Source: Phycicoccus sp. Soil802 (GTDB taxonomy: Bacteria > Actinomycetota > Actinomycetes > Actinomycetales > Dermatophilaceae). Taken from it: a stretch of 64,000 nt of DNA. The notes under the pieces are model-generated. The model was not told the DNA's origin and did no database searches. It worked only from the letters and a program-made list of their open reading frames with translations. The translations under genes were made by a program, and so were the position numbers. Below, in pieces: positions 54,176 through 62,092 of the stretch; position 1 is the stretch's first letter, and every line of letters starts with the position of its first letter. The stretch covers positions 166,617 through 230,616 of the forward strand of contig NZ_LMSS01000005.1 of the NCBI RefSeq assembly GCF_001429605.1. Direction: 5' to 3'.

Positions 54176-55357
54176 TCACGCGGTCGGCAGGCCGAGGTGG
54201 CGGGCGATGACCATGCGCTGCACCTCGGAGGTGCCCTCGCCGATCTCGAGGATCTTGGCATCGCGGTAGAACCGGGCCACGGGGTACTCCTCCATGAAGC
54301 CGTTGCCGCCGAAGACCTGGGTGGCGATGCGGGTCGCGGTGACGGCGGCCTCGGTCGAGTAGAGCTTGCAGATCGCGGCGGCCTGCTTGACCTCCTTGAC
54401 CGAGCGGCGGCCGTGCTCCAGCTCGTCCTTGAGCCAGGCGGCCTTGTAGGTCAGCTGGCGCGACGCCTCGACCATCACGGCCAGGTCGGCGATCTGGAAG
54501 GAGACGCCCTGGTTCACGCCGATCGGCTTGCCGAACGCCTTGCGGGTCCTGGCGTACTCGGTGGTCTCCTCGAGCATCCGCTGGCTCATGCCGACGGCGA
54601 GCGCCGAGATCGCGATGCGGCCGTCGTCGAGGGTCTTGAGGAACTGCTTGAAGCCCTCGCCCTCGTTGCCGAGGAGGTTCCCGGCCGGGACGCGGCAGTC
54701 CTCGAAGGTCAGCCCGTGGGTGTCGGAGGCGTGCCAGCCAAGCTTGTCGTAGGCCGGCTCGACCGTGAATCCCGGTGTGCCGGAAGGGATCATGATCGCG
54801 CTGAGCTGGGCCGAACCGTCGTCGTTCGTGCCGGTGCGGGCGGTGACCGTGACCACGGAGGTGATGTCGGTGCCCGAGTTGGTGATGAACGCCTTGGAGC
54901 CGTTGACGACCCACTCGTCGCCGTCGCGGACCGCCTTGGTGCGGGTGGCACCGGCGTCGGAGCCGGCGTCGGGCTCGGTCAGGCCGAACCCGGCGAGCGC
55001 GCGACCGGCCACCAGGTCGGGCAGGAAGCGCTCCTTCTGCTCCTGCGAGCCGTAAGTGAGGATCGGGTTGATGCCCAGGCCCACTCCCGCGGACAGGGTG
55101 ATGCCGATGGACTGGTCGACGCGACCGAGCTCCTCGATGGCGACGCAGAGCGAGGTGAAGTCGCCGTCGTCACCCATACCGCCGAACTCCTCGGGCACGA
55201 CGAGGCCGAAGAGCCCCAGGTCGCCCATCTTGGGCACCAGGTCGCTCGGGAAGTGGTGGTCCTTGTCCCACTTGGCGATGTGCGGCTCGACCTCGGCCTC
55301 GGCGAACTCCCGGACGACCTTGCGGAAGTCCTCGTGCTCCTTGCTCAGCTCGAACAT
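54176..55357 (-). CDS. Acyl-CoA dehydrogenase, isovaleryl/short-branched type by context
   Basis: The 393-aa flavoenzyme has VVPEEFGGMGDDGDFTSLCVAIEELGRVD, FGLTEPDAGSDAGATRTKA, WVVNGSKAFITNSGTD and C-terminal GGNGFMEEYPVARFYRDAKILEIGEGTSEVQRMVI. The Glu of GEGTSE fits short-chain enzymes; isovaleryl-CoA dehydrogenases use a different Glu, so this does not settle the substrate. AAGGAGAAG precedes ATG 55357. It is the first gene of the operon with the carboxylase beta subunit, under the ACGT-triplet operator. Confidence 0.9.
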   Translation of the reverse strand: MFELSKEHEDFRKVVREFAEAEVEPHIAKWDKDHHFPSDLVPKMGDLGLFGLVVPEEFGGMGDDGDFTSLCVAIEELGRVDQSIGITLSAGVGLGINPILTYGSQEQKERFLPDLVAGRALAGFGLTEPDAGSDAGATRTKAVRDGDEWVVNGSKAFITNSGTDITSVVTVTARTGTNDDGSAQLSAIMIPSGTPGFTVEPAYDKLGWHASDTHGLTFEDCRVPAGNLLGNEGEGFKQFLKTLDDGRIAISALAVGMSQRMLEETTEYARTRKAFGKPIGVNQGVSFQIADLAVMVEASRQLTYKAAWLKDELEHGRRSVKEVKQAAAICKLYSTEAAVTATRIATQVFGGNGFMEEYPVARFYRDAKILEIGEGTSEVQRMVIARHLGLPTA

Positions 55358-55426
55358 CGCTTCTCCTTCGTGGTGCGCGCCCGGGGGTCGCCCGGCCACG
55401 CGGCATACCGTGGGGATGGGGTGTGC

Positions 55427-55449
55427 TTGACGTTGACGTAAACGTAAAG
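55427..55449. promoter_or_regulatory. LiuR-like operator with three ACGT steps
   Basis: TTGACGTTGACGTAAACGTA (55427-55446) carries ACGT at 55430, 55436 and 55442, exactly 6 bp apart, in an otherwise unpatterned 106-bp divergent gap. It resembles the ACGT-containing sites of LiuR-type MerR regulators of branched-chain acid genes. It lies 14 bp before the MerR start and could control both directions. Confidence 0.65.
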
Positions 55450-55463
55450 CAATACTCACGGGT

Positions 55464-55913
55464 ATGCCAGCCCCCGCCGCCACCGAGGTCGACCGGCCTG
55501 CCGACCGGACCGCAGACGAGGCCGCAGACCAGGCGGTCGCCCGGACGTGGACGATCCGGGAGATCGCGGACGAGTTCAGGGTGACCCACCGGACGGTGCG
55601 GCACTACGAGGAGCTCGGGCTGATCACCCCCGAACGGCGTGGCACCACCCGCATCTACCACCGCCGCGACCGCACCCGCCTGGCCCTGATCCTGCGGGGC
55701 AAGCGCCTCGGGTTCCCGCTCGAGGAGATCCGCACGATCATCGACCTGTACGACCGGCCGCGGGGCAAGGCGAGCCAGCTCGAGTACGTGCTAGGGCAGA
55801 TCGACGAACGCCGCACCGACCTCGAGCAGCGCCGTCGCGACCTCGAGGACGCGCTGACCGAGCTGGCCGAGTTCGAGCGCCGCTGCCGGACCGACCTCGA
55901 CCGGCTGGGCTGA
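55464..55913 (+). CDS. MerR-family regulator (LiuR-like)
   Basis: The 149-aa protein has a MerR DNA-binding domain after an acidic 25-residue lead: TWTIREIADEFRVTHRTVRHYEELGLITPERRGTTRIYHRRD, then a dimerising coiled coil (LEYVLGQIDERRTDLEQRRRDLEDALTEL). There are no effector-binding cysteines, so it is not a metal sensor. Divergence from the acyl-CoA dehydrogenase and the ACGT operator between them suggest it represses that operon, as LiuR does. Confidence 0.87.
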   Translation: MPAPAATEVDRPADRTADEAADQAVARTWTIREIADEFRVTHRTVRHYEELGLITPERRGTTRIYHRRDRTRLALILRGKRLGFPLEEIRTIIDLYDRPRGKASQLEYVLGQIDERRTDLEQRRRDLEDALTELAEFERRCRTDLDRLG

Positions 55914-55938
55914 CCCGCACGACGAAACCTTCGGGGCG

Positions 55939-56556
55939 TCAGCGCAGCAGGAGCTGGGCGAGCAGGCGGTTCCACCAGGCCTCGACGGCCTCGGGGCTCC
56001 AGCCGCGTTCGCGCACCGCGATGTCGTAGGCCTCGAGCGAGACCACCATCGCGTAGGTGTCCAGGGCGGTCTGCACGTCCACGCCCTTGGCCCACGCCTT
56101 GGCCGGCCACGACTCGAACAGCCGGCGCCGCTGGGTCTCACCGCGCCCGCGGCCTTCCTCGTAGGCCGCCGCGAGATCGGGCTCCTGGCGGCGGGCCTCC
56201 GCGAGCACCCGCAGGACGTCGCCACCACGCTCGAACAGGCGCCGGTCGAACCCGACGAAGGCCCGCAGCTGCGCGGCGGGATCGCCCACGAACGAGGCCA
56301 GCTCCGCGATCACGCGGGCGACGTCGGCGCTCTCCTCGGCTGCGTCGATCAGCGACGCCGCCAGCCCGGCCTTGCTGCCGTAGACGTGGTAGATGGTCGC
56401 CTCCGAGACCCCGGCCCCGGTGGCCACGGAGCGCACGCTCGTGCCCGACCACCCCTTCTCGAGGAAGCGCTCGCGGGCCGAGCGGGCGATCAGCAGGCGG
56501 GTGCGTTGGGCCTGCTGGTCGCGCAGCTCGGAGCGGTAGGTGCGGGAACTGGTCAC
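55939..56556 (-). CDS. TetR-family regulator
   Basis: The 205-aa protein (GTG 56556; GTG 56565 is possible) has an N-terminal helix-turn-helix: RTRLLIARSARERFLEKGWSGTSVRSVATGAGVSEATIYHVYGSKAGL. The ligand domain ends WWNRLLAQLLLR. It is divergent from the SnoaL-like and membrane genes, which it likely represses. Palindromes fill the gap between them. Ligand is unknown. Confidence 0.87.
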   Translation of the reverse strand: MTSSRTYRSELRDQQAQRTRLLIARSARERFLEKGWSGTSVRSVATGAGVSEATIYHVYGSKAGLAASLIDAAEESADVARVIAELASFVGDPAAQLRAFVGFDRRLFERGGDVLRVLAEARRQEPDLAAAYEEGRGRGETQRRRLFESWPAKAWAKGVDVQTALDTYAMVVSLEAYDIAVRERGWSPEAVEAWWNRLLAQLLLR

Positions 56557-56564
56557 GGAAACCA

Positions 56565-56618
56565 CTGTACAGGTTGACTGAGCGGGTCTATATTCACTGA
56601 GCAATGCTTGAATGAATA
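56565..56618. promoter_or_regulatory. TetR operator candidates
   Basis: Two symmetrical sites lie in the 92-bp divergent gap. CTGTACAG (56565-56572) is a perfect palindrome over the TetR start. An imperfect 28-bp palindrome runs TATTCACTGAG...GAATGAATA (56591-56618). This AT-rich stretch stands out from its surroundings. Confidence 0.55.
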
Positions 56619-56648
56619 GGCAGACACTCAACGAAAGGATCGATCGTC

Positions 56649-57071
56649 ATGACCACCATCTCCACCACCACCACCGCCGCCACCACCACCGCCACCGTCG
56701 CCAGCGAGGTGCTGAGCCGCCTCGAGGGCGCCTGGAACCGCGCCGACGGCGCCGCCTTCGGCGCGGTCTACCAGCCCGCTGCCTCCTTCGTCACGGTCCA
56801 GGGCCAGCACGCCCAGGACGCGGCGGCGATCGGGGCCGGGCACGCCGGGATCTTCGCCACCATCTACGCCGGGAGCGTCAACACGATGGAGCTGGTCTCC
56901 GCCCGTGAGCTCGCCGACGGTGTCGTCCTCGCGGTCTCGCGCAACACCCTCCAGGTCCCGGCCGGACCGCTCGCGGGCACCCACCAGGCGATGTCCACCA
57001 GCATCCTGGTCCGCGACCCCGACGGTGGCTGGAGCGTCGCGGCCACCCACAACACCCTGATCGGGCGCTGA
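56649..57071 (+). CDS. SnoaL/DUF4440-like (NTF2 fold) protein
   Basis: The 140-aa protein has a Thr-rich start (residues 2-16, encoded by ACC repeats) followed by an NTF2-like fold: LSRLEGAWNRADGAAFGAVYQPAASFVTVQGQ, then GGWSVAATHNTLIG at the end. Such SgcJ/EcaC-type proteins are small enzymes or binders of unknown substrate. AAAGGA precedes the ATG. The next gene starts 1 bp after its stop. Confidence 0.75.
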   Translation: MTTISTTTTAATTTATVASEVLSRLEGAWNRADGAAFGAVYQPAASFVTVQGQHAQDAAAIGAGHAGIFATIYAGSVNTMELVSARELADGVVLAVSRNTLQVPAGPLAGTHQAMSTSILVRDPDGGWSVAATHNTLIGR

Positions 57072-57072
57072 C

Positions 57073-57783
57073 ATGGCTACCGCGACCAGCCGGTCCACCG
57101 CGACGACAGCCCCGTCCGGCGCCGCGACACCCTCCGTCCCCGCCCATCGGGCCCCGTGGCGCACGGCCGCCCTGCTCGGCACCGCAGGCGTGCTGCTCGG
57201 CGCGGGTGGCAACCTGCACCCGCACGGCCACGGCGAGACCGTCGAGGACTACCTGGCCTCCATGCTCGGCGCGCCGACCTGGCCGATCGCCCACCTACTG
57301 CTGCTCGCCGGCACGGTGCTCGCCGCGGCGGCGTTCACGGTGCTGTCCCGCACCGCGGTCTCCGGCGCGGTCCGCCGGTGGGCCCGGGTCGCCGCCGTCG
57401 GGTGGGTCCTGGGTGGTCTGGAGGGCATCCCGCACCTGCTCGCCGACCGCGACCTCGACGGGCTCACCCACCACCACGAGACGCCGATGCTCGACCTGCA
57501 CGCCATGCTCCAGGTCGGCGCGACGCCCCTGCTCGGGCTGACCGGCGCTGCCCTCGCGGTGGCCGCAGCCCGTGCGGTCCGGACCCGGTCCGCCTGGGTG
57601 CTCGCCATCCCCGCGGTGGTGGGCGGCCTCGGGTCTGCCGTCGCCGGACCGTTGGTCAACCTCACGCACGACGTCGGCGTGGCCGGGTTGTTCCCCCTGC
57701 AGGCCGGTCTCGCCCTGTGGCTCATCGGGGCAGCCGCGCTCACCGCTCGTGGCCGGCTCACGACCTCGACGACCACCGCCTGA
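57073..57783 (+). CDS. Membrane protein with His-rich loops
   Basis: I do not recognise a family. The 236-aa protein has about six to seven membrane helices. Between helices are two His clusters: NLHPHGHGETVEDY (about 46-59) and LTHHHETPMLDLHAMLQ (about 133-149), plus GIPHLLAD and NLTHDVG. They could bind metal or haem. It is in an operon with the SnoaL-like gene and presumably under TetR control. Confidence 0.7.
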   Translation: MATATSRSTATTAPSGAATPSVPAHRAPWRTAALLGTAGVLLGAGGNLHPHGHGETVEDYLASMLGAPTWPIAHLLLLAGTVLAAAAFTVLSRTAVSGAVRRWARVAAVGWVLGGLEGIPHLLADRDLDGLTHHHETPMLDLHAMLQVGATPLLGLTGAALAVAAARAVRTRSAWVLAIPAVVGGLGSAVAGPLVNLTHDVGVAGLFPLQAGLALWLIGAAALTARGRLTTSTTTA

Positions 57784-57852
57784 CCCGCCGACCCCGCCGC
57801 CGCGTCCTGGGGCGTGACGTGGACGCGAGCGGCGAGCCGGTGGTCAGCGGCC

Positions 57853-57858
57853 TAGGCT
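57853..57858 (+). promoter_or_regulatory. Leaderless -10 (TAGGCT) for the NAD-dependent reductase
   Basis: TAGGCT lies 6 nt before ATG 57865. Confidence 0.6.
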
Positions 57859-57864
57859 CGCGAC

Positions 57865-58854
57865 ATGGCCAGTCACAACGTCCTGTTCATCGGTGGCACC
57901 GGCGTGATCAGCTCGGCCTGCGTCGCCGAGTCGGTCGCCCAGGGCTGGGACGTCACGATCCTCAACCGTGGCACCAGCACCACGCACCCGGCCCACCCCG
58001 ACGCCGAGGCGCTGACGGCCGACGTGCGTGATGCAGCAGCCGTCAGCGACGCCGTCGGCGAGCGCGAGTTCGACGTGGTGGTGGACTTCCTGTCGTTCAC
58101 TCCCGACCAGGTGCAGCAACAGCTCGACCAGTTCGCCACCCGCACCGGGCAGTACGTGTTCATCAGCTCGGCCTCGGCCTACCAGACTCCCCCGGCCCGC
58201 CTGCCGGTCACCGAGTCGACGCCCCTGCGGAACCCGTTCTGGCAGTACTCCCGCGACAAGATCGCCTGCGAGGACCTGCTCGTCGCGGCCTACCGGGACG
58301 ACGAGCTCCCGATGACCATCGTGCGACCTTCGCACACCTACGACCACACCCTGCCGCCCTTCGAGGGGCGCTGGACCACCATCGAGCGGATGCGGCAGGG
58401 CAAGGAGGTGCTGGTCCACGGTGACGGCACCTCGCTGTGGACGATCACCCACCACACCGACTTCGCACGGGCCTTCGTCGGCCTGCTCGGGCGTCGTGAG
58501 GCGATCGGCGAGGCGTTCCACATCACCGGCGACGAGGCGCCCAGCTGGAACCGCATCTACCGCGACATCGCCGAGGCCGCGGGCGTCGAGCCCCGGCTCG
58601 TGCACGTGCCGTCGGACGCGGTCGCCGCGGTCGACGAGGAGTTCGGGGCGAGCCTGCTCGGCGACAAGGCGCACACGATGGTCTTCGACAACAGCAAGAT
58701 CAAGGGTCTGGTCCGCGGCTGGCAGGCCGTCGTGCCCTTCCGCCAGGGAGCGCAGGAGATCGTCGACTGGCACGACGCCGACCCGGCCCGACGCGTCGTC
58801 GACGCCGACCTCGACGCGCTCTACGACCGGCTCGTCGCCGCACACCGGGTCTGA
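57865..58854 (+). CDS. NAD-dependent epimerase/dehydratase (atypical SDR)
   Basis: The 329-aa Rossmann protein has NVLFIGGTGVISSACVAESV and VTILNRGTS (nucleotide binding), FISSASAYQTPP, WQYSRDKIACEDLL with the Tyr-x3-Lys pair, and IVRPSHTYDHTLPPF. It belongs to the atypical SDR group near isoflavone reductase-like and chloroplast RNA-binding-like members. Substrate is unknown. Confidence 0.83.
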   Translation: MASHNVLFIGGTGVISSACVAESVAQGWDVTILNRGTSTTHPAHPDAEALTADVRDAAAVSDAVGEREFDVVVDFLSFTPDQVQQQLDQFATRTGQYVFISSASAYQTPPARLPVTESTPLRNPFWQYSRDKIACEDLLVAAYRDDELPMTIVRPSHTYDHTLPPFEGRWTTIERMRQGKEVLVHGDGTSLWTITHHTDFARAFVGLLGRREAIGEAFHITGDEAPSWNRIYRDIAEAAGVEPRLVHVPSDAVAAVDEEFGASLLGDKAHTMVFDNSKIKGLVRGWQAVVPFRQGAQEIVDWHDADPARRVVDADLDALYDRLVAAHRV

Positions 58855-58905
58855 CCGCCCCTCGGGCCTCAGCGAGCCGTTCATGCAGGTCACAGTGATG
58901 TCGGC

Positions 58906-58911
58906 TAGGTT
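58906..58911 (+). promoter_or_regulatory. Leaderless -10 (TAGGTT) for M50B-like gene
   Basis: TAGGTT lies 7 nt before GTG 58919 and decides that start over the in-frame ATG at 58898. Confidence 0.5.
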
Positions 58912-58918
58912 CGCCGCC

Positions 58919-59623
58919 GTGGACTGGGACGAGCTGCACACCCGGATCGTCACCACCTCCGGCGAGGTGGCGATGGGCGCGCCTGCCCTGACGGTGGCGG
59001 TGGTCGCCGCGCTCCTCGTGGTCGGGGTGCCACCGGTCTGGCAGGTGCTGCGGCTCGTCGTGACCCTCGTCCACGAGCTCGGGCATGCGCTCGTGGGCCT
59101 GGCCGTGGGTCGCCGCTTCACCGGGTTCGTGCTCCGTGGCGACATGTCGGGCCACGCGGTCACCGTGGGTCCCGCCCGCGGCCTCGGGCGGGTCGTCTCC
59201 ACGTGGGCCGGCTACCCGGCCCCCGCGGTCGTCGGCGCCGCACTGGTCTGGGCGGCCGGCAGGGGGTGGGCCGCGCCGGTCCTCACCATGCTGCTCGGCG
59301 TCTGGCTGCTCGCCCTGGTGCGGGTGCGCTCGCTGCTCACCGCTGCGGTCATCCTGGTGGCCCTCGCGGCGACCGGCGCGCTGTGGTGGTGGCGCGACGA
59401 CGGTCTGCAGCCGCAGGTGCTGGTCGCGACCGGGATCGTGCTCCTCGTCGGGGGTTGGCGGCACCTCGGCGCGGTCATGGCGTCGCGCACCGCGGGCAGC
59501 GACCCAGGCGTGCTGGCCTCGCTCACGCACGTGCCACCGGTGGTCTGGAACGCCTCCTTCGTCCTCGTCTGCGCCGCTGCCACCGTCCTCGCCGCCCTCC
59601 AGCTCGCCGTCGCCTGGGGCTAG
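58919..59623 (+). CDS. M50B-like membrane metalloprotease
   Basis: The 234-aa protein has about six membrane helices and VTLVHELGHALVGLAVGR (about 46-63) with the HExxH zinc motif inside a helix, as in site-2-protease-like M50B proteins. The usual second motif with an Asp ligand is not obvious. GTG 58919 is supported by the -10; ATG 58898 or 58883 would add 7-12 residues. Its stop shares a CTAG with the convergent kinase gene. Confidence 0.75.
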   Translation: MDWDELHTRIVTTSGEVAMGAPALTVAVVAALLVVGVPPVWQVLRLVVTLVHELGHALVGLAVGRRFTGFVLRGDMSGHAVTVGPARGLGRVVSTWAGYPAPAVVGAALVWAAGRGWAAPVLTMLLGVWLLALVRVRSLLTAAVILVALAATGALWWWRDDGLQPQVLVATGIVLLVGGWRHLGAVMASRTAGSDPGVLASLTHVPPVVWNASFVLVCAAATVLAALQLAVAWG

Positions 59624-60609
59624 CCGCGCTGCCGGGCGAGGCCCTGCTGGTCCAGGCCGCGTTGGTCGAGAAGTGTGTCGATCTCAGCCGCCGTGGGGGC
59701 CGTCGCCGGGCCACGCCTGGTCACCTTGATGGCGCCGGCTGCGTTGGCCCGCCGCGCAGCGGTCTCCCAGTCGGCACCCGCAGCGCGGCAGGCCACGAGG
59801 ACCCCGGTGTGGGTGTCGCCGGCCCCATTGGTGTCGACGGCGTCCTGCGGGAACCCGGGCAGGTAGGTCGGCTCGCCCACGACGTCCACCTCACGGACCC
59901 AGCAGCCCTTCGGACCGTCCCGGACGATGGCCACCGCACCGGCCGGCAGCCGGTCGGCCACCGCCCCGGTGGCTGCGACCGGGTCGGACAGCCCGGTCAG
60001 CTGGGCCGCCTCGTCGGCGTTGCTGGTCCACACCGTGGTGCGGGCCAGCGCCCGCTCCCGGAGGTCGTCCGTGAGGTCGGCGAACGCCGCGCCAGGATCG
60101 AGGACCACCACCACCCCGTGGTCCAGGCCGTCGAGCCAGGCCAGCAGCGGGTCACGGGTCAGCCCGACGAGCGAGAAGCCACTGACGCACACGAGGTCAC
60201 CGTCCACCGGAGCCGCGGTCCCGAGCGACTCCACCGTGATCCGTCGCTCGGCACCCTGGGTCGTCACGAAGGTGCGCTCGGCGCTGGGCTCGATCATCAC
60301 GAAGCAGATCCCGGTGTCGAGGTCCGGCACCGGGGGGCTGCTCACGGCCACGCCCTCGGCGGCCAGGGCCGCACGCACCAGGTCGCCGTTCGCGCCGGTG
60401 CCGACCGCCCCGGCGAGGACCGCGTCCGCGCCCGACCGGGCAGCGGCGACGAGGATGTTCACGGCGCCGCCGGCGTACCGCGCGTAGGACAGCGCGACGG
60501 CATTGCCACCACGCACCGGCAGCGCGTCGACCTCCACCACCTCGTCGACCAGGGCCTGCGCCGTGTGGATGACTCGGGGTCCGCGCCGCTGCCCCTCGTG
60601 CGTGGTCAT
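59620..60609 (-). CDS. PfkB-family carbohydrate kinase
   Basis: The 329-aa kinase has GGNAVALSYARYAGGAVNILVAAARSGA (PfkB motif 1), VDTNGAGDTHTGVLVACRAAG (anion hole and catalytic Asp, motif 2) and WTSNADEAAQLTGLSD. It phosphorylates a sugar, ribokinase-like; substrate is not predictable. The -10 TACTCC lies 6 nt before ATG 60609. It is divergent from the G6PDH-like gene, suggesting linked sugar metabolism. Confidence 0.87.
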   Translation of the reverse strand: MTTHEGQRRGPRVIHTAQALVDEVVEVDALPVRGGNAVALSYARYAGGAVNILVAAARSGADAVLAGAVGTGANGDLVRAALAAEGVAVSSPPVPDLDTGICFVMIEPSAERTFVTTQGAERRITVESLGTAAPVDGDLVCVSGFSLVGLTRDPLLAWLDGLDHGVVVVLDPGAAFADLTDDLRERALARTTVWTSNADEAAQLTGLSDPVAATGAVADRLPAGAVAIVRDGPKGCWVREVDVVGEPTYLPGFPQDAVDTNGAGDTHTGVLVACRAAGADWETAARRANAAGAIKVTRRGPATAPTAAEIDTLLDQRGLDQQGLARQRG

Positions 60610-60615
60610 GCTGAG

Positions 60616-60621
60616 GGAGTA
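60616..60621 (-). promoter_or_regulatory. Leaderless -10 (TACTCC) for PfkB kinase
   Basis: On the minus strand TACTCC lies 6 nt before ATG 60609. It overlaps a GTATGCCG octamer (60619-60626). Confidence 0.4.
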
Positions 60622-60703
60622 TGCCGCGTGGTCACCGACCACGCTCTCCGCACGCCCCGGGCTCCCCCCGCGTCGTCCAGGTGCCCGTGGAATGCTGCGA
60701 GAC

Positions 60704-62083
60704 ATGGCGCCCCCTCCCGAGACCACCCTGCTGATCCTCGGCGCCGGTGGTGACCTGACCCACCGGCTCCTCCTGCCCGGGCTGGCCAGCCTGCTGGCCG
60801 TCGAGCCGGAACGCGCGGTCCGCGTCGTCGGCGCCGACCGGGTCGACATCTCGGCCGCGGACTGGAAGGCCCGGGTCAAGGACTCGTTCGCCGCAGCCAA
60901 GCCCGCAGCCCGGGTGACCGCCGCGATCACGAAGCACACGGCATACATCCGCACGGACCTGCTCGACGAAGGCGCCCTGCGCGCGCTCGTCGAGGGGTGC
61001 GGCGACGGGCCGCTGGTCATCTTCTTCGCCCTGCCGCCGCAGGTGACCATGAAGGTCTGCGGCCTGCTCCAGCACGTCGACCTGCCGGACACCACGCGGC
61101 TGGCGCTCGAGAAGCCGTTCGGCACCGACCACGCGTCGGCGGTGGCGTTCAACGCCCTCCTGCACAAGGTGGTGGCTGAGGAGGACATCTTCCGGATCGA
61201 CCACTTCCTCGGCGTGGCAACGGTTTTCAACCTCGTGGGACTTCGTTTCGCCAATCGCGTGCTGGCCCCGATCTGGAGCGCTGAGCACATCGAGCGCGTG
61301 GAGATCGTCTACGACGAGGACCTCGCGCTGGAGGGACGGGCGGGCTACTACGACGGGGCCGGCGCGCTGAAGGACATGTTGCAGAGCCACCTGCTCCAGG
61401 TGCTCGCGCTGTTCGCGATGGAGTCGATCGCGACCCTCGACGCCCGGGAGCTGCAGGACCAGAAGGCGCAGGTGCTGCGGGCGACGAAGGTCTGGGGCGG
61501 CTCCCCCAAGCGCTCGTCGCGGCGGGCCCGCTACACCGCCGGCACGATCGGTCGGCGGAAGGTGCCGGACTACGCGAAGGAGGTGGGCGTCGACCCGAAG
61601 CGGTCCACCGAGACGCTCGCGCAGGTGACCCTCGAGGTCGCGAACAGCCGCTGGGCCGGGGTGCCGTTCGTCGTCCGGAGCGGCAAGGCCCTGGGTGCGC
61701 CGCGCAAGCAGATCGTGGCCCACTTCCGCGACGTCCCGCACCTGCCGACCGGCTTCGTCGGCGGGTCCGACGGCGACCGGCTCACCATCGACCTCAAGCC
61801 GGGCGCTGTCTCCCTCACCCTGACGATGAATGCCGAGGGCGACCCCGTCGACCTGGAGCAGAAGGCCCTCACGGCCAGGTTGGCCGCTCCGCGCATGCAG
61901 CCCTACGGCGAGGTGCTGGCGCAGATCTTCGACGGCAGCCAGCTGCTCACCGTGCGGGGCGACGCCGCCGAGGAGTGCTGGCGGGTGATGGAGCCGGTGA
62001 TCAAGGCCTGGGCCGACGGGCGGGTGCCGTTGGAGACGTATGCCGCCGGCTCCGACGGCCCCGAGGGCTGGCTCGTGCCCTAG
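60704..62083 (+). CDS. Glucose-6-phosphate dehydrogenase-like protein with altered active-site motif
   Basis: The 459-aa protein has the G6PDH layout: nucleotide loop LILGAGGDLTHRLLLPGL (about 9-26), LEKPFGTDHASA (about 139-150) and FRIDHFLGVATVFNLVGLRFANR (about 168-190). In standard enzymes the last motif is RIDHYLGKE; here the catalytic His is kept but Lys-Glu becomes Val-Ala. The Lys contacts glucose-6-phosphate, so the substrate may differ. A weak -10 AATGCT lies 7 nt before ATG 60704. No other pentose-phosphate gene is near. Confidence 0.85.
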   Translation: MAPPPETTLLILGAGGDLTHRLLLPGLASLLAVEPERAVRVVGADRVDISAADWKARVKDSFAAAKPAARVTAAITKHTAYIRTDLLDEGALRALVEGCGDGPLVIFFALPPQVTMKVCGLLQHVDLPDTTRLALEKPFGTDHASAVAFNALLHKVVAEEDIFRIDHFLGVATVFNLVGLRFANRVLAPIWSAEHIERVEIVYDEDLALEGRAGYYDGAGALKDMLQSHLLQVLALFAMESIATLDARELQDQKAQVLRATKVWGGSPKRSSRRARYTAGTIGRRKVPDYAKEVGVDPKRSTETLAQVTLEVANSRWAGVPFVVRSGKALGAPRKQIVAHFRDVPHLPTGFVGGSDGDRLTIDLKPGAVSLTLTMNAEGDPVDLEQKALTARLAAPRMQPYGEVLAQIFDGSQLLTVRGDAAEECWRVMEPVIKAWADGRVPLETYAAGSDGPEGWLVP

Positions 62084-62092
62084 CGAGGCGCG

